From the NCBI RefSeq assembly GCF_001613325.1, contig NZ_BDCD01000023.1:62001-126000 (forward strand): DNA of 64,000 bases, given 5' to 3'. Shown one piece after another: positions 52,142 through 61,439 of this stretch. Made by a program: the position numbers and the translations under genes. Numbering within the stretch: position 1 is the stretch's first letter; each line of letters begins with the position of its first letter. The notes beneath the pieces were generated by a model. The model was not told the origin of the DNA. It ran no database searches and saw only the letters and a list, made by a program, of their open reading frames with translations. Source of the stretch: Nocardia yamanashiensis NBRC 100130. GTDB taxonomy: Bacteria; Actinomycetota; Actinomycetes; Mycobacteriales; Mycobacteriaceae.

Positions 52142-53701
52142 CTACCCCAGCAACCGGACGTCGGCCACGAAATCGACGATCCGGCCGTCCTCGACCAGAT
52201 ACGCGCCCGGGGTGAGGGCGGCATTGCCGTAGGACTCGTCTTCGTAAATGAGCCCGACCAGATGCTGGAAGACCATGGTCTGTTCGGCGTCCAGTTCGTA
52301 CGGCACCGCGAGCAGGCAGGTCCGGCGCGGCACGGCGATCCAGAGCCGATTGCGCTCCAGCGCGTCGTGGGCGTGCCGGAGAGCTTGGGCGTCGAGGATC
52401 TTCTCGGCCGAGAAGTCGTAACCGGAACAGTTCGCGACCGGCAGTCCGTAGTGGTCGCTCAATTCCCAATCGTATTGGAGCAGTGCCAGACTCGCGACGG
52501 CCGACGGGTAGAGCATGGGGTTCTCCAGGGCCTCGGGCGTGAGGTCGGCCATGGCGTAACCGTCGCCGGTGTCGGTGGCGAGCACGGTGATGGGAGCGGT
52601 GGGCGCATTCGCGGTGTGCCAGTACGGGATTCGCTCGCGATGCTCCCAATCCGGCGGCTGCAGCACCGGATAGCGGTGCGCGTCCATGCGATACGCCTCG
52701 TGCGCGATATCCGGATCGTGGAACTGGTCGAGATCGTACCGGTGAACGTGCACGCGATCGTCGCGATCCAGCACCAGCAACAGGTATTCGATGTGCAGGT
52801 GCTCCGGCACCGCCAGGTCGGCGCGGTCGCGCACGGCGTCACCGAGATCCGGGTCGGTGGCGATGATGTACAGGACGTGGGATCGGCTGCCCCGCTCCAC
52901 GATTCGGCCGTCGACCACATAGGTCGTGGCGGGCAGGACCCCCGTGCCCTCGTAGTCCAGGTACACATCCAGAAGCAGCAGATGCCCGGGCCCGCCGGAG
53001 ACGATGAAGTCGGCGGTGCGCTCCCGCACCGGCCAGTCCGCGCCGCCGCCGGTGAGGATCTCGAGATCGGGCCGCTGCGCGAGATAGTCACCGCCGACGG
53101 TCACCCGGCCGCCATACAGGGCGCGCTGCAGTTCCACCCGGTCCTCGAACTCGACCCGCGCCGTCTGGAGGTGATCGAGGAGCAGTTTCGGTGCGGCGGT
53201 GGCCATCTCGTCCTCGCCGAAACCGTGGGAGCCGAGCAGGCCGGTGTCGAGTTCCGCCCCGTGCAGCAGGCCCTCGGCCGCGAGTTCCAGCGGCGTCGGC
53301 AGCCCGGAGGCGTCCTCCAGCACGGCTCCGACCAGCCCCGCCAGGTATTCGAAGTCCTCGTACCGGGCGGGCCAGGGCAGCCAGCGCTGCCAGCCGCCGT
53401 CCGCGTCCATGCTCCAGCCGCCGCGCTGCAATTCCGCTACCCAGTGTTGCGGAAATCGATGCCGCCCAGGGTAATTCGAATTGGCCGGCAGCATGCAGCG
53501 CAGGCTCTGGCCGTGCCGGTCGAAGACCACGAAGCGCGCCCCGCGCGCGGACAGTTCGACGCTGCCGCCGGGCGGTAGCGCGAACATCTCCCAGGCCAGC
53601 TCGACCGGGAATTCCCGCCAGGCGAGCTCGGCCACCGCTTCCGGCGTCGCGTCCGACCGGTCGCGTCCCAGCCATCCGCCGATCCCCACCCGAAACTCCA
53701 T
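52142..53701 (-). CDS. Uncharacterised 519-residue protein, possible TY-Chap N-terminus
   Basis: I do not recognise the full family. The first 150 residues (AELAWREFPVELAWEMFALPPGG, RGARFVVFDRHGQSLRCMLPANSNYPG, ELQRGGWSMDADGGWQRWLPWP, AGLVGAVLEDASGLPTPLEL) resemble the TY-Chap domain of type VII secretion-associated proteins (inference). The rest contains acidic and Tyr-rich segments such as HLLLLDVYLDYEGTG and VHVHRYDLDQFHDPD but no known motif. The protein has no signal or membrane segment. It ends a block of minus-strand genes and no partner is obvious. Confidence 0.65.
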   Translation of the reverse strand: MEFRVGIGGWLGRDRSDATPEAVAELAWREFPVELAWEMFALPPGGSVELSARGARFVVFDRHGQSLRCMLPANSNYPGRHRFPQHWVAELQRGGWSMDADGGWQRWLPWPARYEDFEYLAGLVGAVLEDASGLPTPLELAAEGLLHGAELDTGLLGSHGFGEDEMATAAPKLLLDHLQTARVEFEDRVELQRALYGGRVTVGGDYLAQRPDLEILTGGGADWPVRERTADFIVSGGPGHLLLLDVYLDYEGTGVLPATTYVVDGRIVERGSRSHVLYIIATDPDLGDAVRDRADLAVPEHLHIEYLLLVLDRDDRVHVHRYDLDQFHDPDIAHEAYRMDAHRYPVLQPPDWEHRERIPYWHTANAPTAPITVLATDTGDGYAMADLTPEALENPMLYPSAVASLALLQYDWELSDHYGLPVANCSGYDFSAEKILDAQALRHAHDALERNRLWIAVPRRTCLLAVPYELDAEQTMVFQHLVGLIYEDESYGNAALTPGAYLVEDGRIVDFVADVRLLG

Positions 53702-53783
53702 CCACTACGAACAACCGGCGCAACTTAGCACGACAATTCGGACATCTGAAGCACCCGAATTCCAGTGTCTGGCCGGAGCACCG

Positions 53784-54206
53784 TCAGGACAGCAGCCGCA
53801 CCTTGTCCGCGGATTCGTTCTGACTCGCGCACTCCTGGTACGGATTCGGGTCGCCCTGGCGCTCCCCGCACACCCAGCGCACATTCTCCACGACCACCGC
53901 GATATCCCCGCTGGACTGCCCCGCGCGCTGATCCGCATAGGCGGTCGCGACGGCGGATGCGTTGGGACAGAAGTCGTTTCCCTTGGCCGTCGACGCCACC
54001 ACCGCGAGACCCCAAGGGCCCGTACCGCATCGCACCAGCTCGTGACCGACCGCCGGAAACGCGGCCGCGGAGGTGGCGGGCGCGACGGAGCTCGGGGCAC
54101 TGCTGGTCGCGGCGGAGGTACCGGAATCGTCGCCGCAGGCCGTCACCCCGCCCGCGAGCGCGATCGTGAAAATTCCGACAGCGATCCTTGCGGCCGTTCC
54201 GCGCAC
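53784..54206 (-). CDS. Small lipoprotein, unknown function
   Basis: 140 residues. A lipobox VTAC (Cys near residue 24) follows the signal, then a Ser/Thr/Ala linker. The mature domain has four cysteines (RCGTGPWG, FCPNAS, VCGERQGD, ECASQ), probably two disulfides, and resembles small secreted proteins common in mycolata. It looks independent of the neighbours. Confidence 0.72.
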   Translation of the reverse strand: MRGTAARIAVGIFTIALAGGVTACGDDSGTSAATSSAPSSVAPATSAAAFPAVGHELVRCGTGPWGLAVVASTAKGNDFCPNASAVATAYADQRAGQSSGDIAVVVENVRWVCGERQGDPNPYQECASQNESADKVRLLS

Positions 54207-54350
54207 GAGCGCCTCCTAGTCGTCTCGACCATACCCAGGGCCACCCCTCCCCGATTCTGCCCCGCCCCCACGCGACACGCCGCACGCCACGCGGAGAGAG
54301 CGATCCCGTACCAGCCGCCCACGGCGTCCTGCCAATATTCAGCGTCCGCT

Positions 54351-54365
54351 CGTCATTCCGGCGCC
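54351..54365. repeat. Interspersed element, copy 3 (partial)
   Basis: CGTCATTCCGGCGCC carries the shared core and is followed by CGTCC. It lies in the gap upstream of the lipoprotein and at the 3' side of the DUF3145 gene. Confidence 0.45.
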
Positions 54366-54417
54366 CGTCCGACCGAAGGCGCACCGGCCGACAGCTGGTC
54401 GGCCGACCGAACGTGGG

Positions 54418-54951
54418 CTAGCCGACGTCGCGGCGGAGCCAGGTGACTTCGGCGCCTTCACCGCCGAGGCGGAAGGGTTCGAGGGCGTCGTCCCAGGCGG
54501 TGCCGAGGGCGCGGTCGATTTCGGCGGCGATGTCGTTGGCGGAGCCGCGGCCCTGGGCGCGGGCTTCGGCGACGATGGCGCGCAGCCGCATCTCGCCGAC
54601 CATGACGTCGCCGTTGGCGCTCATGGGCGCGTTCCACAGCCCGAGGCCGGGGACGAAGCTGTAGCGCTCGCCGTCCACGCCTTCGGAGGCATCCTCGGTG
54701 ACTTCGAAATAGAGCACGGGCCAATCCCGCAATGCTTTGGCTAATCGGCCGCCGGTACCGACCGGGCCGTACCAATCGGTGGTGGCACGCAACTGCCCGG
54801 GATCCGCGGGCTGGGCGGTCCATCTGAGTTTGGCGGGAGATTTCAGGGTCGAGGTGAGCGCCCATTCGATATGCGGGCACAGCGCGGCCGGCGACGCATG
54901 GATGTAGACGACTCCAGACGTCGCCTCCGCGAACTGGTTCGACGTGCGCAC
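54418..54951 (-). CDS. DUF3145 family protein
   Basis: 177 residues from the GTG at 54951, giving MRTSNQFAEATSGVVYIHASPAALCPHIEWAL, the usual N-terminus of the family; GGAGG lies upstream. Further conserved blocks are WTAQPADPGQLRA and GVDGERYSFVPGLGLWNAPMSANGDVMVGEMRLRA. It is a cytoplasmic protein of unknown function conserved in Actinobacteria. In M. tuberculosis a similar pair (Rv2256c/Rv2257c) follows the FAS-II region, matching the next gene. Confidence 0.88.
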   Translation of the reverse strand: MRTSNQFAEATSGVVYIHASPAALCPHIEWALTSTLKSPAKLRWTAQPADPGQLRATTDWYGPVGTGGRLAKALRDWPVLYFEVTEDASEGVDGERYSFVPGLGLWNAPMSANGDVMVGEMRLRAIVAEARAQGRGSANDIAAEIDRALGTAWDDALEPFRLGGEGAEVTWLRRDVG

Positions 54952-55089
54952 CACTGACACCTCCGGCTCGACGAGGGACGTCTTCCCCAACGACCCGACA
55001 GCCGGCGTTGCCCGAGTTTACTGGAGTGCCCGGTGTTACGTGTGTTGCTTTCGGGACGTGTCGCGTGGTGACGCGAACGCGCCGAAGCG

Positions 55090-55902
55090 CTACTCGAACT
55101 CGGCGATGACGGCGTCGCTGAGGGTCGGCCACGCCGCCCGGGCCCAGTCACCGAAATTTTCGTCCGCCAGCGCGAGACACGCCATGCCGACTTCCGGGTC
55201 GACCCACAGGAAAGTGCCCGATTGCCCGAAGTGCCCGAAAGTTTGCGGCGAGTTGGCGCCGCCGGTCCAATGCGGGATTTTGTGATCGCGGATTTCGAAA
55301 CCCAATCCCCAGTCGTTGGGGCGCTGCGACCCGTAACCGGGAAGTACGCCATTGCGGCCCGGGAATTGCACTGCGGTTGCCTCGGAAAGCAATTCGGCAC
55401 TCACGATTCGCGGTTCCAGCAATTCCTCGGCGAACCGCAGCAGGTCTGCGACGGTGGAACGTCCGGCATGGCCCGCCGGGCCCGCCAGCACCGACGATGT
55501 CATGCCGAGCGGTTCGAAGACCGCCTCGTGCAGGTAGCGGTCGAAGGCGATACCGGTCTGCGCGGCAACGAAATCCGCGAGCACTTCGAACCCCGCGCTG
55601 GAGTAGATCCGCCGCGCACCCGGTTCGGCGAGCACCTCGGCGGTGTCGAACGCCAGCCCGGAGGTGTGCGCGAGCAGATGCCGCACCGTGGCGCCGGGCG
55701 GTCCGGCGGGCTGCTCGAGCTCCACCGCGCCCTCTTCGATGGCGACCAGAACCGCGTACGCCACAAGCGGTTTCGTCACCGACGCGAGCCGGAACACCCG
55801 CTCGGTATCGCCTTCGGCGTCCACCGCGCCCTTACCGCGCAGCACCACCCCGGCCGCCGCATGAGGGACCGGCCACTGTCGAATCTGATCCAGCGCTCGC
55901 AC
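55090..55902 (-). CDS. Serine hydrolase, beta-lactamase/class C-like
   Basis: 270 residues. SxxK is SVTKP (about residue 41-45), the YxS-like motif is IYSSAG, and HFGQSGTF is the third box. HTSGL is another family marker. The protein lacks a signal peptide and should be a cytoplasmic esterase or peptidase rather than an antibiotic-degrading enzyme. It lies next to DUF3145 as in mycobacteria. Confidence 0.87.
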   Translation of the reverse strand: MRALDQIRQWPVPHAAAGVVLRGKGAVDAEGDTERVFRLASVTKPLVAYAVLVAIEEGAVELEQPAGPPGATVRHLLAHTSGLAFDTAEVLAEPGARRIYSSAGFEVLADFVAAQTGIAFDRYLHEAVFEPLGMTSSVLAGPAGHAGRSTVADLLRFAEELLEPRIVSAELLSEATAVQFPGRNGVLPGYGSQRPNDWGLGFEIRDHKIPHWTGGANSPQTFGHFGQSGTFLWVDPEVGMACLALADENFGDWARAAWPTLSDAVIAEFE

Positions 55903-55911
55903 TCCCCGAGC

Positions 55912-57384
55912 CTACGAGCCGGGCCGCGCCGCGTCGCCCCCGGGCCGCGCGGTGGCGAGCCGCTCGGCGGGAGCCCGGTTCAACGTCGAGCGCTTGCGGC
56001 CGTAGGTGAAGTAGATGACCAGGCCGACGGCCGACCACAGGGTGAAGGCCAGCCAGGTGACGCCGGGCAGGTGCAGCAGCAGCCAGCCGCACATGGCCAC
56101 GCCGAGCACCGGCACCAGCGGAACCAGGGTGCGGAAGGTGCGCGGCAGCTCGGGTTTGGTGCGGCGCAGCACCAGCACGCCGATATTCACCAGGCCGAAG
56201 GAGACCAGGGTGCCGATATTGGTGGCATTGACCAGCTCGCCCAGCGGGACCAGCGCGGACAGCACCGCGACCACGCCGCCGACGATGAGGGTGTTGACGG
56301 TGGGGACGCGCTTCCGGCCGACCTTGGACAGCACCTGGGGCATCAGGCCGTCGCGGGACATCGAGACCAGGATGCGGGTCTGGCCGTAGAGCACGGTGAG
56401 CACCACCGAGGCGATGGCGATGACCGCGCCGGCCGCGAGAATCGTTGCGGGCCAGCCGCGCCCGGTCACCTGTTCGAGCACGGTGGCCAGGGACGCTCCG
56501 GAGCTGCTGACGTCGTCCACGCCGACCGCGCCGACGGCGGTGAGCGCCACCAGCACGTAGACCAGGGTGACGATGCCCAGCGAGATGATGATGGCGCGCG
56601 GCAGATCCCGCTGCGGGTTCTTGGCTTCCTCGCCCGCGGTGGAGGCGGCGTCGAAGCCGATGAACGAGAAGAACACCATGGACGCCGCCGCGCCGATGCC
56701 GGCCACGCCCATCGGGGCGAAGGGGTGCAGGTTGTCGGAGTTGAACGCGGTGACCGCGACGACCACGAAGAACACCAGCACCGCGATCTTGATCATGGTG
56801 GTGACGGTGGTGACCCGCGCGCTCTCCCGGACCCCGTCCAGCAGTACGCCCATGGCGATCAGAACCACCACGGCCGCAGGCAGATTCACGACGCCGCCGT
56901 CGCCGGGCGGCGCGGACAGTGCTTCCGGAATCCGCCACCCGATGGTCGACCCCAGGAATTCGTTCAGGTAGGACCCCCACCCCACCGCGACCGCCGCCAC
57001 CGACACGCCGTATTCCAGCAGCAGGCACCACCCGCACACCCAGGCGATGATCTCGCCGAGCGTGGCATAGGTGTAGGAGTACGCCGACCCCGAAACCGGC
57101 ACCGCCCCCGCGAGTTCCGCGTACGACAGCGCCGAGAACAGCGCCGCCAGCGCCGCGATCACGAACGACACCACCACCGCCGGCCCGGCCAGCGGCGCGG
57201 CCTCCCCCAGCACCACGAAGATCCCGGTGCCGAGCGTCGCCCCGACCGACAGCGAGATCAGCGCGACCAGCCCCATGCTCCGCTTCAGCGCGGTGTGTTC
57301 GCCGTCCGAGGCGAGCTGCTCGACGGGCTTGGTCCGCAGCAAAGAAGTGGTAATCCGAGATAGTCCGGGCACGTCCGGCGACAC
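55912..57384 (-). CDS. APC-family amino-acid permease
   Basis: 490 residues from GTG 57384; an ATG at 57543 would add a 53-residue basic leader that is unlikely. About 12 membrane helices; the cationic-amino-acid-transporter markers are GLVALISLSVGATLGTGIFVVLGEAAPLAGPAVVVSF and SALSYAELAGAVPVSGSAYSYTYATLGEIIAWVCGW. It should import amino acids with protons. The last residues are basic. It is adjacent to the serine hydrolase gene. Confidence 0.88.
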   Translation of the reverse strand: MSPDVPGLSRITTSLLRTKPVEQLASDGEHTALKRSMGLVALISLSVGATLGTGIFVVLGEAAPLAGPAVVVSFVIAALAALFSALSYAELAGAVPVSGSAYSYTYATLGEIIAWVCGWCLLLEYGVSVAAVAVGWGSYLNEFLGSTIGWRIPEALSAPPGDGGVVNLPAAVVVLIAMGVLLDGVRESARVTTVTTMIKIAVLVFFVVVAVTAFNSDNLHPFAPMGVAGIGAAASMVFFSFIGFDAASTAGEEAKNPQRDLPRAIIISLGIVTLVYVLVALTAVGAVGVDDVSSSGASLATVLEQVTGRGWPATILAAGAVIAIASVVLTVLYGQTRILVSMSRDGLMPQVLSKVGRKRVPTVNTLIVGGVVAVLSALVPLGELVNATNIGTLVSFGLVNIGVLVLRRTKPELPRTFRTLVPLVPVLGVAMCGWLLLHLPGVTWLAFTLWSAVGLVIYFTYGRKRSTLNRAPAERLATARPGGDAARPGS

Positions 57385-57547
57385 TACCTGGTGAGACCCG
57401 GCAAACCGACTCGCAGGTCCCGTGTCAAGCGCGCTTTCAAACCCCGGGCTACCCACCGGCTTCCGAACCCGCGCGGGCCGGCGGCACGCCCACCGGAACC
57501 TGACGGCGAGCGTCGCCCGAGCCCTCGCGGTCGGGGATACCAATGCA

Positions 57548-57574
57548 CCCCGGCATGTTTCTACCGGGATGACG
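57548..57574. repeat. Interspersed element, copy 4 (reverse orientation)
   Basis: CCCCGGCATG-TTTC-TACCGGGATGACG: read in reverse it is CGTCATCCCGG and then CATGCCGGGG, i.e. the same core. It lies in the 270-base gap 57385-57654 upstream of the permease gene and downstream of MerR. Nothing else was identified in that gap. Confidence 0.5.
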
Positions 57575-57654
57575 ACGGCAGGCAGTGAGAATCCGGCCGA
57601 GAGCGAGCCGGAACGACGAGGGACAAAGCCGCCCCGATGACGGGGATAGCGGGA

Positions 57655-58065
57655 TCAGCGATAAGTGGCGGCGGGGTCGAATGCGGCAGCGGTGGGGTCG
57701 TAGGGGTTGGCGTGCAGGGCGGACTGCTGCTGGGCGAGGAGGGTGCGGCGGCGAGTGAGGGCGGCTATTTCGTCGTCGAGGCGGGACAGGCCGTCGTGCA
57801 CGATCTTTCGGGTGCGATCACAGTGCTGGATGCCCTCGGGCACCACGCACGGGAGGATGGCGCGGATCGCGCGGGTATTGAGACCGGCGTCGAGGAGTTC
57901 GCGAATGCGATGGACGCGGGCCGCCGCCTGATCGTCGTACGTGCGATAGCCGTTGGAATCGCGCTGCGGGACAAGGAGTCCCTGCTCCTCGTAGTAGCGG
58001 AGCAGGCGCGGGGCGACGCCGGTGGCCTGGGCCAGTTCTCCGATCAGCACTGTGACCTCCGGCAC
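57655..58065 (-). CDS. MerR-family transcriptional regulator
   Basis: 136 residues. The DNA-binding domain is clear (LIGELAQATGVAPRLLRYYEEQGLLVPQRDSNGYRTYD, residues 7-44), with a dimerisation helix and a short tail. The Cys in ILPCVV and QHCDR might bind a metal or thiol (inference). The gene is divergent from the alpha/beta hydrolase gene at 58111; between them a promoter with a MerR-like 20-base spacer is visible. Confidence 0.9.
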   Translation of the reverse strand: MPEVTVLIGELAQATGVAPRLLRYYEEQGLLVPQRDSNGYRTYDDQAAARVHRIRELLDAGLNTRAIRAILPCVVPEGIQHCDRTRKIVHDGLSRLDDEIAALTRRRTLLAQQQSALHANPYDPTAAAFDPAATYR

Positions 58066-58071
58066 TCGGCG

Positions 58072-58103
58072 TTGACCTTCACATCCATGTCAATCCCTAA
58101 CGT
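58072..58103 (+). promoter_or_regulatory. MerR-type promoter of the hydrolase gene
   Basis: TTGACC (58072-58077) and TAACGT (58098-58103) are -35 and -10-like elements with a 20-base spacer, longer than the usual 17 and typical for MerR activation. TTGAC and GTCAA (58072-58093) form an inverted repeat inside the spacer. It is 7 bases from the start codon of the hydrolase. Confidence 0.6.
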
Positions 58104-58110
58104 CGCCGCC

Positions 58111-58884
58111 ATGACGAACATTTCGCTCTCCACCACCGTTGCCGGATCCGGGCCCGCGATCGTGCTCGCGCACGGGGCCGGCGGTGGCATCGCCGCCAAT
58201 TTCGGTGGGCTGATTCCGCTGCTCACCGACCGGCACACCGTCATCGGTTCCGATTACCCGGCCGACGACACCCACCTGGATCTGGACGAACTGGCCGACG
58301 CCCTGGTGGCGGCGGCGGTCGCGACGGGGGCACAGGAGTTCACCATCGTCGGGTACTCGCTCGGCACCGCAGTGGCCGTGCGGGCGGCGGTGCGGCATCC
58401 GGAGCGGGTGCGCGGGCTGGTGCTGACCGCGGGATTCGCGCGGGCCGACAATCGCACCCGGCTGACCGCGGAACTGTGGCGGCGGCTGCTGGCGGCGGAC
58501 GACCGGGAAGGTTTCGCGCGCATCGTGCTGCTGTCCGGGTTCGACAAGGACTTCGTCAATGCGATTCCGCCGGAGCAGCTTCCGGACCTGCTCGCCATGA
58601 CCGCCGCGAACATTCCGGGCGGGACCGCCGCGCAGGCCGCGCTGGTGATCGCCGCCGATGTCACCGCGGACCTGGCGCGGATCGCGGTGCCGACGCTGGT
58701 CATCGGGCTCACCGGGGACCTGCTGGTGGATCCGGCCAATGCCCGCGCACAGGCCGCCGGCATTCCCGGGGCCGAGTACCTCGAGCTGTCCGGCGGGCAC
58801 GTGGTCATGCTCGAACAGCCCGATCCGTGGCATGCGGCCGTGCTGGATTTTCTGGAGCGCCGGCCGGCGGTGACGGCCGGCTGA
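58111..58884 (+). CDS. Alpha/beta hydrolase
   Basis: 257 residues from ATG 58111. The oxyanion region is LAHGAGGGI, the nucleophile elbow VGYSLG (serine about residue 89), the acid lies in GLTGDLLVDP and the histidine in SGGHVVML. It should hydrolyse an ester or similar small molecule in the cytoplasm. It is probably activated by the divergent MerR regulator. Confidence 0.9.
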   Translation: MTNISLSTTVAGSGPAIVLAHGAGGGIAANFGGLIPLLTDRHTVIGSDYPADDTHLDLDELADALVAAAVATGAQEFTIVGYSLGTAVAVRAAVRHPERVRGLVLTAGFARADNRTRLTAELWRRLLAADDREGFARIVLLSGFDKDFVNAIPPEQLPDLLAMTAANIPGGTAAQAALVIAADVTADLARIAVPTLVIGLTGDLLVDPANARAQAAGIPGAEYLELSGGHVVMLEQPDPWHAAVLDFLERRPAVTAG

Positions 58885-58969
58885 CGAGCGGGTACCCCGA
58901 CCGGTGGTTCGCCCCCGACCGAAACCGACCTGACTCGTCGGTAAGAAATGCGGTTACCATCGGTGGATC

Positions 58970-60160
58970 ATGAATGCGCATGTCACGATCCACGGCGAGG
59001 TGGAATCCGGATTCGGGCCGGTGGCCGATGCTTTCCGGCGGAATTTCGAACGACACGGCGAGATCGGCGCGGCGGTGGCCGTGTTCGACGGGAACCGGCC
59101 CGTGGTGGATCTGTGGGCGGGACACCGCGACCGCAAGCGCAAGGTGGCGTGGGAACGCGACACCATGGCGCCGGTCTGGTCGTCCACCAAGGGCATGACG
59201 GCGTTCGTGTTCGCCTCGGCGGTGTCACGGGGGCTGCTGGATTACGAAGCGCCGGTGGCGAAGTACTGGCCGGAGTTCGCGGTGCACGGCAAAGAGACCA
59301 TCACCGTGCGGCAGCTGCTGGATCATCAGGCCGGCCTGGCGGCGCTGGACCGGCCGGTGCGGCTGACCGATATGGCGGATCTGGATCGGCTGGCCGGCAT
59401 CCTCGCCGAGCAGAAGCCGTTGTGGCGGCCGGGCACCCGGCACGGCTATCACCCGATCACGGCGGGCCTGTACCAGGGCGAGCTGATCCGCCGGGTCGAT
59501 CCGGCGCATCGCACCCTGGGCCGGGTGTTCGCCGAGGACTTCGCCGCACCGCTCGGCCTCGACTTCTATATCGGCCTGCCGGAAGCGATTCCGCTCGATC
59601 GCGTGGCCACCCTCTCGGCCACCGCGGGCCTGGACGTGCTGCGCTACGAGCGAGATCTCCCGCTGCGCATCGGGATTCAGCTCTACACCAAGCAGGGCCT
59701 GTCCTTCCGCGCGCTGAACAGCCCGCAGGTCGGCGCGCCCGCCCGCGCCACCCGCCGGGAATTCCTGTCGGTGGAGAGCCCGGCGGCTGGCGGCGTCGGC
59801 ACCGCGCGCTCGCTGGCCCGGGTGTACGGCGCGGCGGCCGGAGACACCGGCGAACTGCCGATCGATCGAGACCTGTTGCAGCGCTTGGCCACCGCCGACA
59901 CCGCCGACGACGTCCCCGCGCAGGACCTGGTCCTGCTCACCCCGAGCCGCTACCACCTGGGCTTCCGCAAATCGCGCGGCAGTTTCCGGTTCGGCGCCGA
60001 CAAACGCGCCTACGGCACCACCGGCTACGGCGGCTCGTTCGGATTCGCCGATCCGGCAACGGGTCTGGGCTTCGGCTACAACATGAACCGGCTCGGCATG
60101 GCCGTGCTCGACGATGTGCGTTCCCGCAATCTCCGGGAGGCGCTGCTGCGCTGCCGTTAG
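58970..60160 (+). CDS. Serine hydrolase, EstB/class C beta-lactamase-like
   Basis: 396 residues. SxxK is WSSTKGM (about residue 68-74), the Tyr motif GYHPITAG and the third box GTTGYGGSFGFAD. LDHQAGL takes the place of the usual HTSGL. The protein has no signal peptide. It probably acts as an esterase in the cytoplasm. It is 30 percent alike, by eye, only in the motifs to the hydrolase at 55090. Confidence 0.88.
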   Translation: MNAHVTIHGEVESGFGPVADAFRRNFERHGEIGAAVAVFDGNRPVVDLWAGHRDRKRKVAWERDTMAPVWSSTKGMTAFVFASAVSRGLLDYEAPVAKYWPEFAVHGKETITVRQLLDHQAGLAALDRPVRLTDMADLDRLAGILAEQKPLWRPGTRHGYHPITAGLYQGELIRRVDPAHRTLGRVFAEDFAAPLGLDFYIGLPEAIPLDRVATLSATAGLDVLRYERDLPLRIGIQLYTKQGLSFRALNSPQVGAPARATRREFLSVESPAAGGVGTARSLARVYGAAAGDTGELPIDRDLLQRLATADTADDVPAQDLVLLTPSRYHLGFRKSRGSFRFGADKRAYGTTGYGGSFGFADPATGLGFGYNMNRLGMAVLDDVRSRNLREALLRCR

Positions 60161-60253
60161 GGCCGCAAGTGGATGCCAAGCCCCTCGCAGGCGGGGCGCG
60201 TCAGGCTGGGCGCGCTCGGCCCACGGGGGGCCGTTTCACGGAAAGGGCATGCC

Positions 60254-60694
60254 ATGCGCGTACTCAGGGCAGTTCTCGCCATCGGCCTGATGGCGATCGG
60301 GATGATCGGACTGGCCGGAACGGCGTCAGCCGACGGCGTCACTCGCGACTACCAGAACTTCGTCTCACCGTCGGGCAATATCGCCTGCTACATCGGCGGC
60401 ACCGGAACAGAAGTGCGCTGCGACGCGCTCGAGACGACCTTCACGGCGCCCGCCAAGCCGGCCGACTGCAAACTGGCCTGGGGCAAGGCCATTCGCTTGA
60501 ACGCGGACGGCGCGGAGTTCCTCTGCCACGGCGACACCGTGTTCAACACGGGTATTCCGACGCTCGGGTACGGCGAGATCGTCCGGGTGGGCGCTGTCGA
60601 ATGCGGAATTCACGCCGATATGGGAATGATCTGCACCGCCGGAACCCACGGCTTCCGGCTGTCCCGCGACAGCTACGCGCTGAACTCCTGGTGA
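60254..60694 (+). CDS. Small secreted protein, DUF6636-like
   Basis: 146 residues from ATG 60254 with GAAAGGG upstream (an earlier in-frame start at 60173 is unlikely). The signal peptide ends in TASADG. The mature part starts FVSPSGNIACYI and holds four to five cysteines (IACY, VRCDA, DCKLAW, LCHGD, ECGI, ICTAG), typical of a small disulfide-rich secreted protein seen in mycolata. Function is unknown. Confidence 0.78.
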   Translation: MRVLRAVLAIGLMAIGMIGLAGTASADGVTRDYQNFVSPSGNIACYIGGTGTEVRCDALETTFTAPAKPADCKLAWGKAIRLNADGAEFLCHGDTVFNTGIPTLGYGEIVRVGAVECGIHADMGMICTAGTHGFRLSRDSYALNSW

Positions 60695-60698
60695 CCAG

Positions 60699-61280
60699 CT
60701 AGCCGCGCTCGACATCGTGCACGTGGTGCACCAGGTCGTGCGCGAAATACCGCGCCATGGAATCGATGGTGAACGCCGAACCATTGCTGCGCAGCGCCGC
60801 CCGGTCGTATTCGGTTTCCGGCACGGATTCGAATGCGACCGCGGCGATTTCGGCCGCCTCGGCCAGCTGCACGGCGACCTCGTCGGCCCGCTGCGCCGCG
60901 TAGTTCTCGGCCACCGCGGTGACGTCCTGATCCCAGTTGGCGAACATGGGCACCCCGGAGGCGGTCACCGTGACCGTGGTGTCGTACCCGCCGAGCTCCG
61001 GTCCGGGCCGCGGGGCTGCGGTCCGGGCGATATCGAGGCGATGGGTGAAGATCCGGCACACGTCCCGCACGTGGGCGGCGTACTCCAGATCCGACCAGGT
61101 CGAATCGTCCGGCCGGACAGCGGCTTCTGGCCGTTCCAGCGCCGCGCCCAGCCGGGCGGCGCTGTCGCGGATCAGCCCCGGCACCGTCGCGTACGCGGTG
61201 GTCTCGGGGTCGAATCCGCATTCGGCGCAGGCGCGTTCCAGCACCCAGGTCCAGTCTTTGGTATCGGCGACGATCGGCAT
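60699..61280 (-). CDS. DinB-like/mycothiol-dependent type protein
   Basis: 193 residues from MPIVADTKDW at 61280. The helical bundle has a TWSDLEYAAHVRDVCRIFTHRL segment (His ligands) and MARYFAHDLVHHVHDVERG at the end, the metal-binding pattern of DinB proteins. Such proteins are metal-dependent transferases or hydrolases that use mycothiol or bacillithiol. It stands alone, convergent with the DUF6636-like gene. Confidence 0.82.
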   Translation of the reverse strand: MPIVADTKDWTWVLERACAECGFDPETTAYATVPGLIRDSAARLGAALERPEAAVRPDDSTWSDLEYAAHVRDVCRIFTHRLDIARTAAPRPGPELGGYDTTVTVTASGVPMFANWDQDVTAVAENYAAQRADEVAVQLAEAAEIAAVAFESVPETEYDRAALRSNGSAFTIDSMARYFAHDLVHHVHDVERG

Positions 61281-61439
61281 GCCACCCACCGTAGAGTGGC
61301 AGAAGATTAACTTCCACCCATATACTGCCAACGATCACCAAGATCGCGACACGTTTGCCGGATGCGATAAATCGGTTTCGCACCCGGCCCGCGTTGACTA
61401 CCGTCGCAGCCGCAAGATTCCCTACGAAAGGACACTCCG

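Noticed and set aside
55090..60160. The serine hydrolases as antibiotic beta-lactamases
   Set aside because: Both lack signal peptides and have esterase-type motif spacing; nothing suggests periplasmic beta-lactam hydrolysis.
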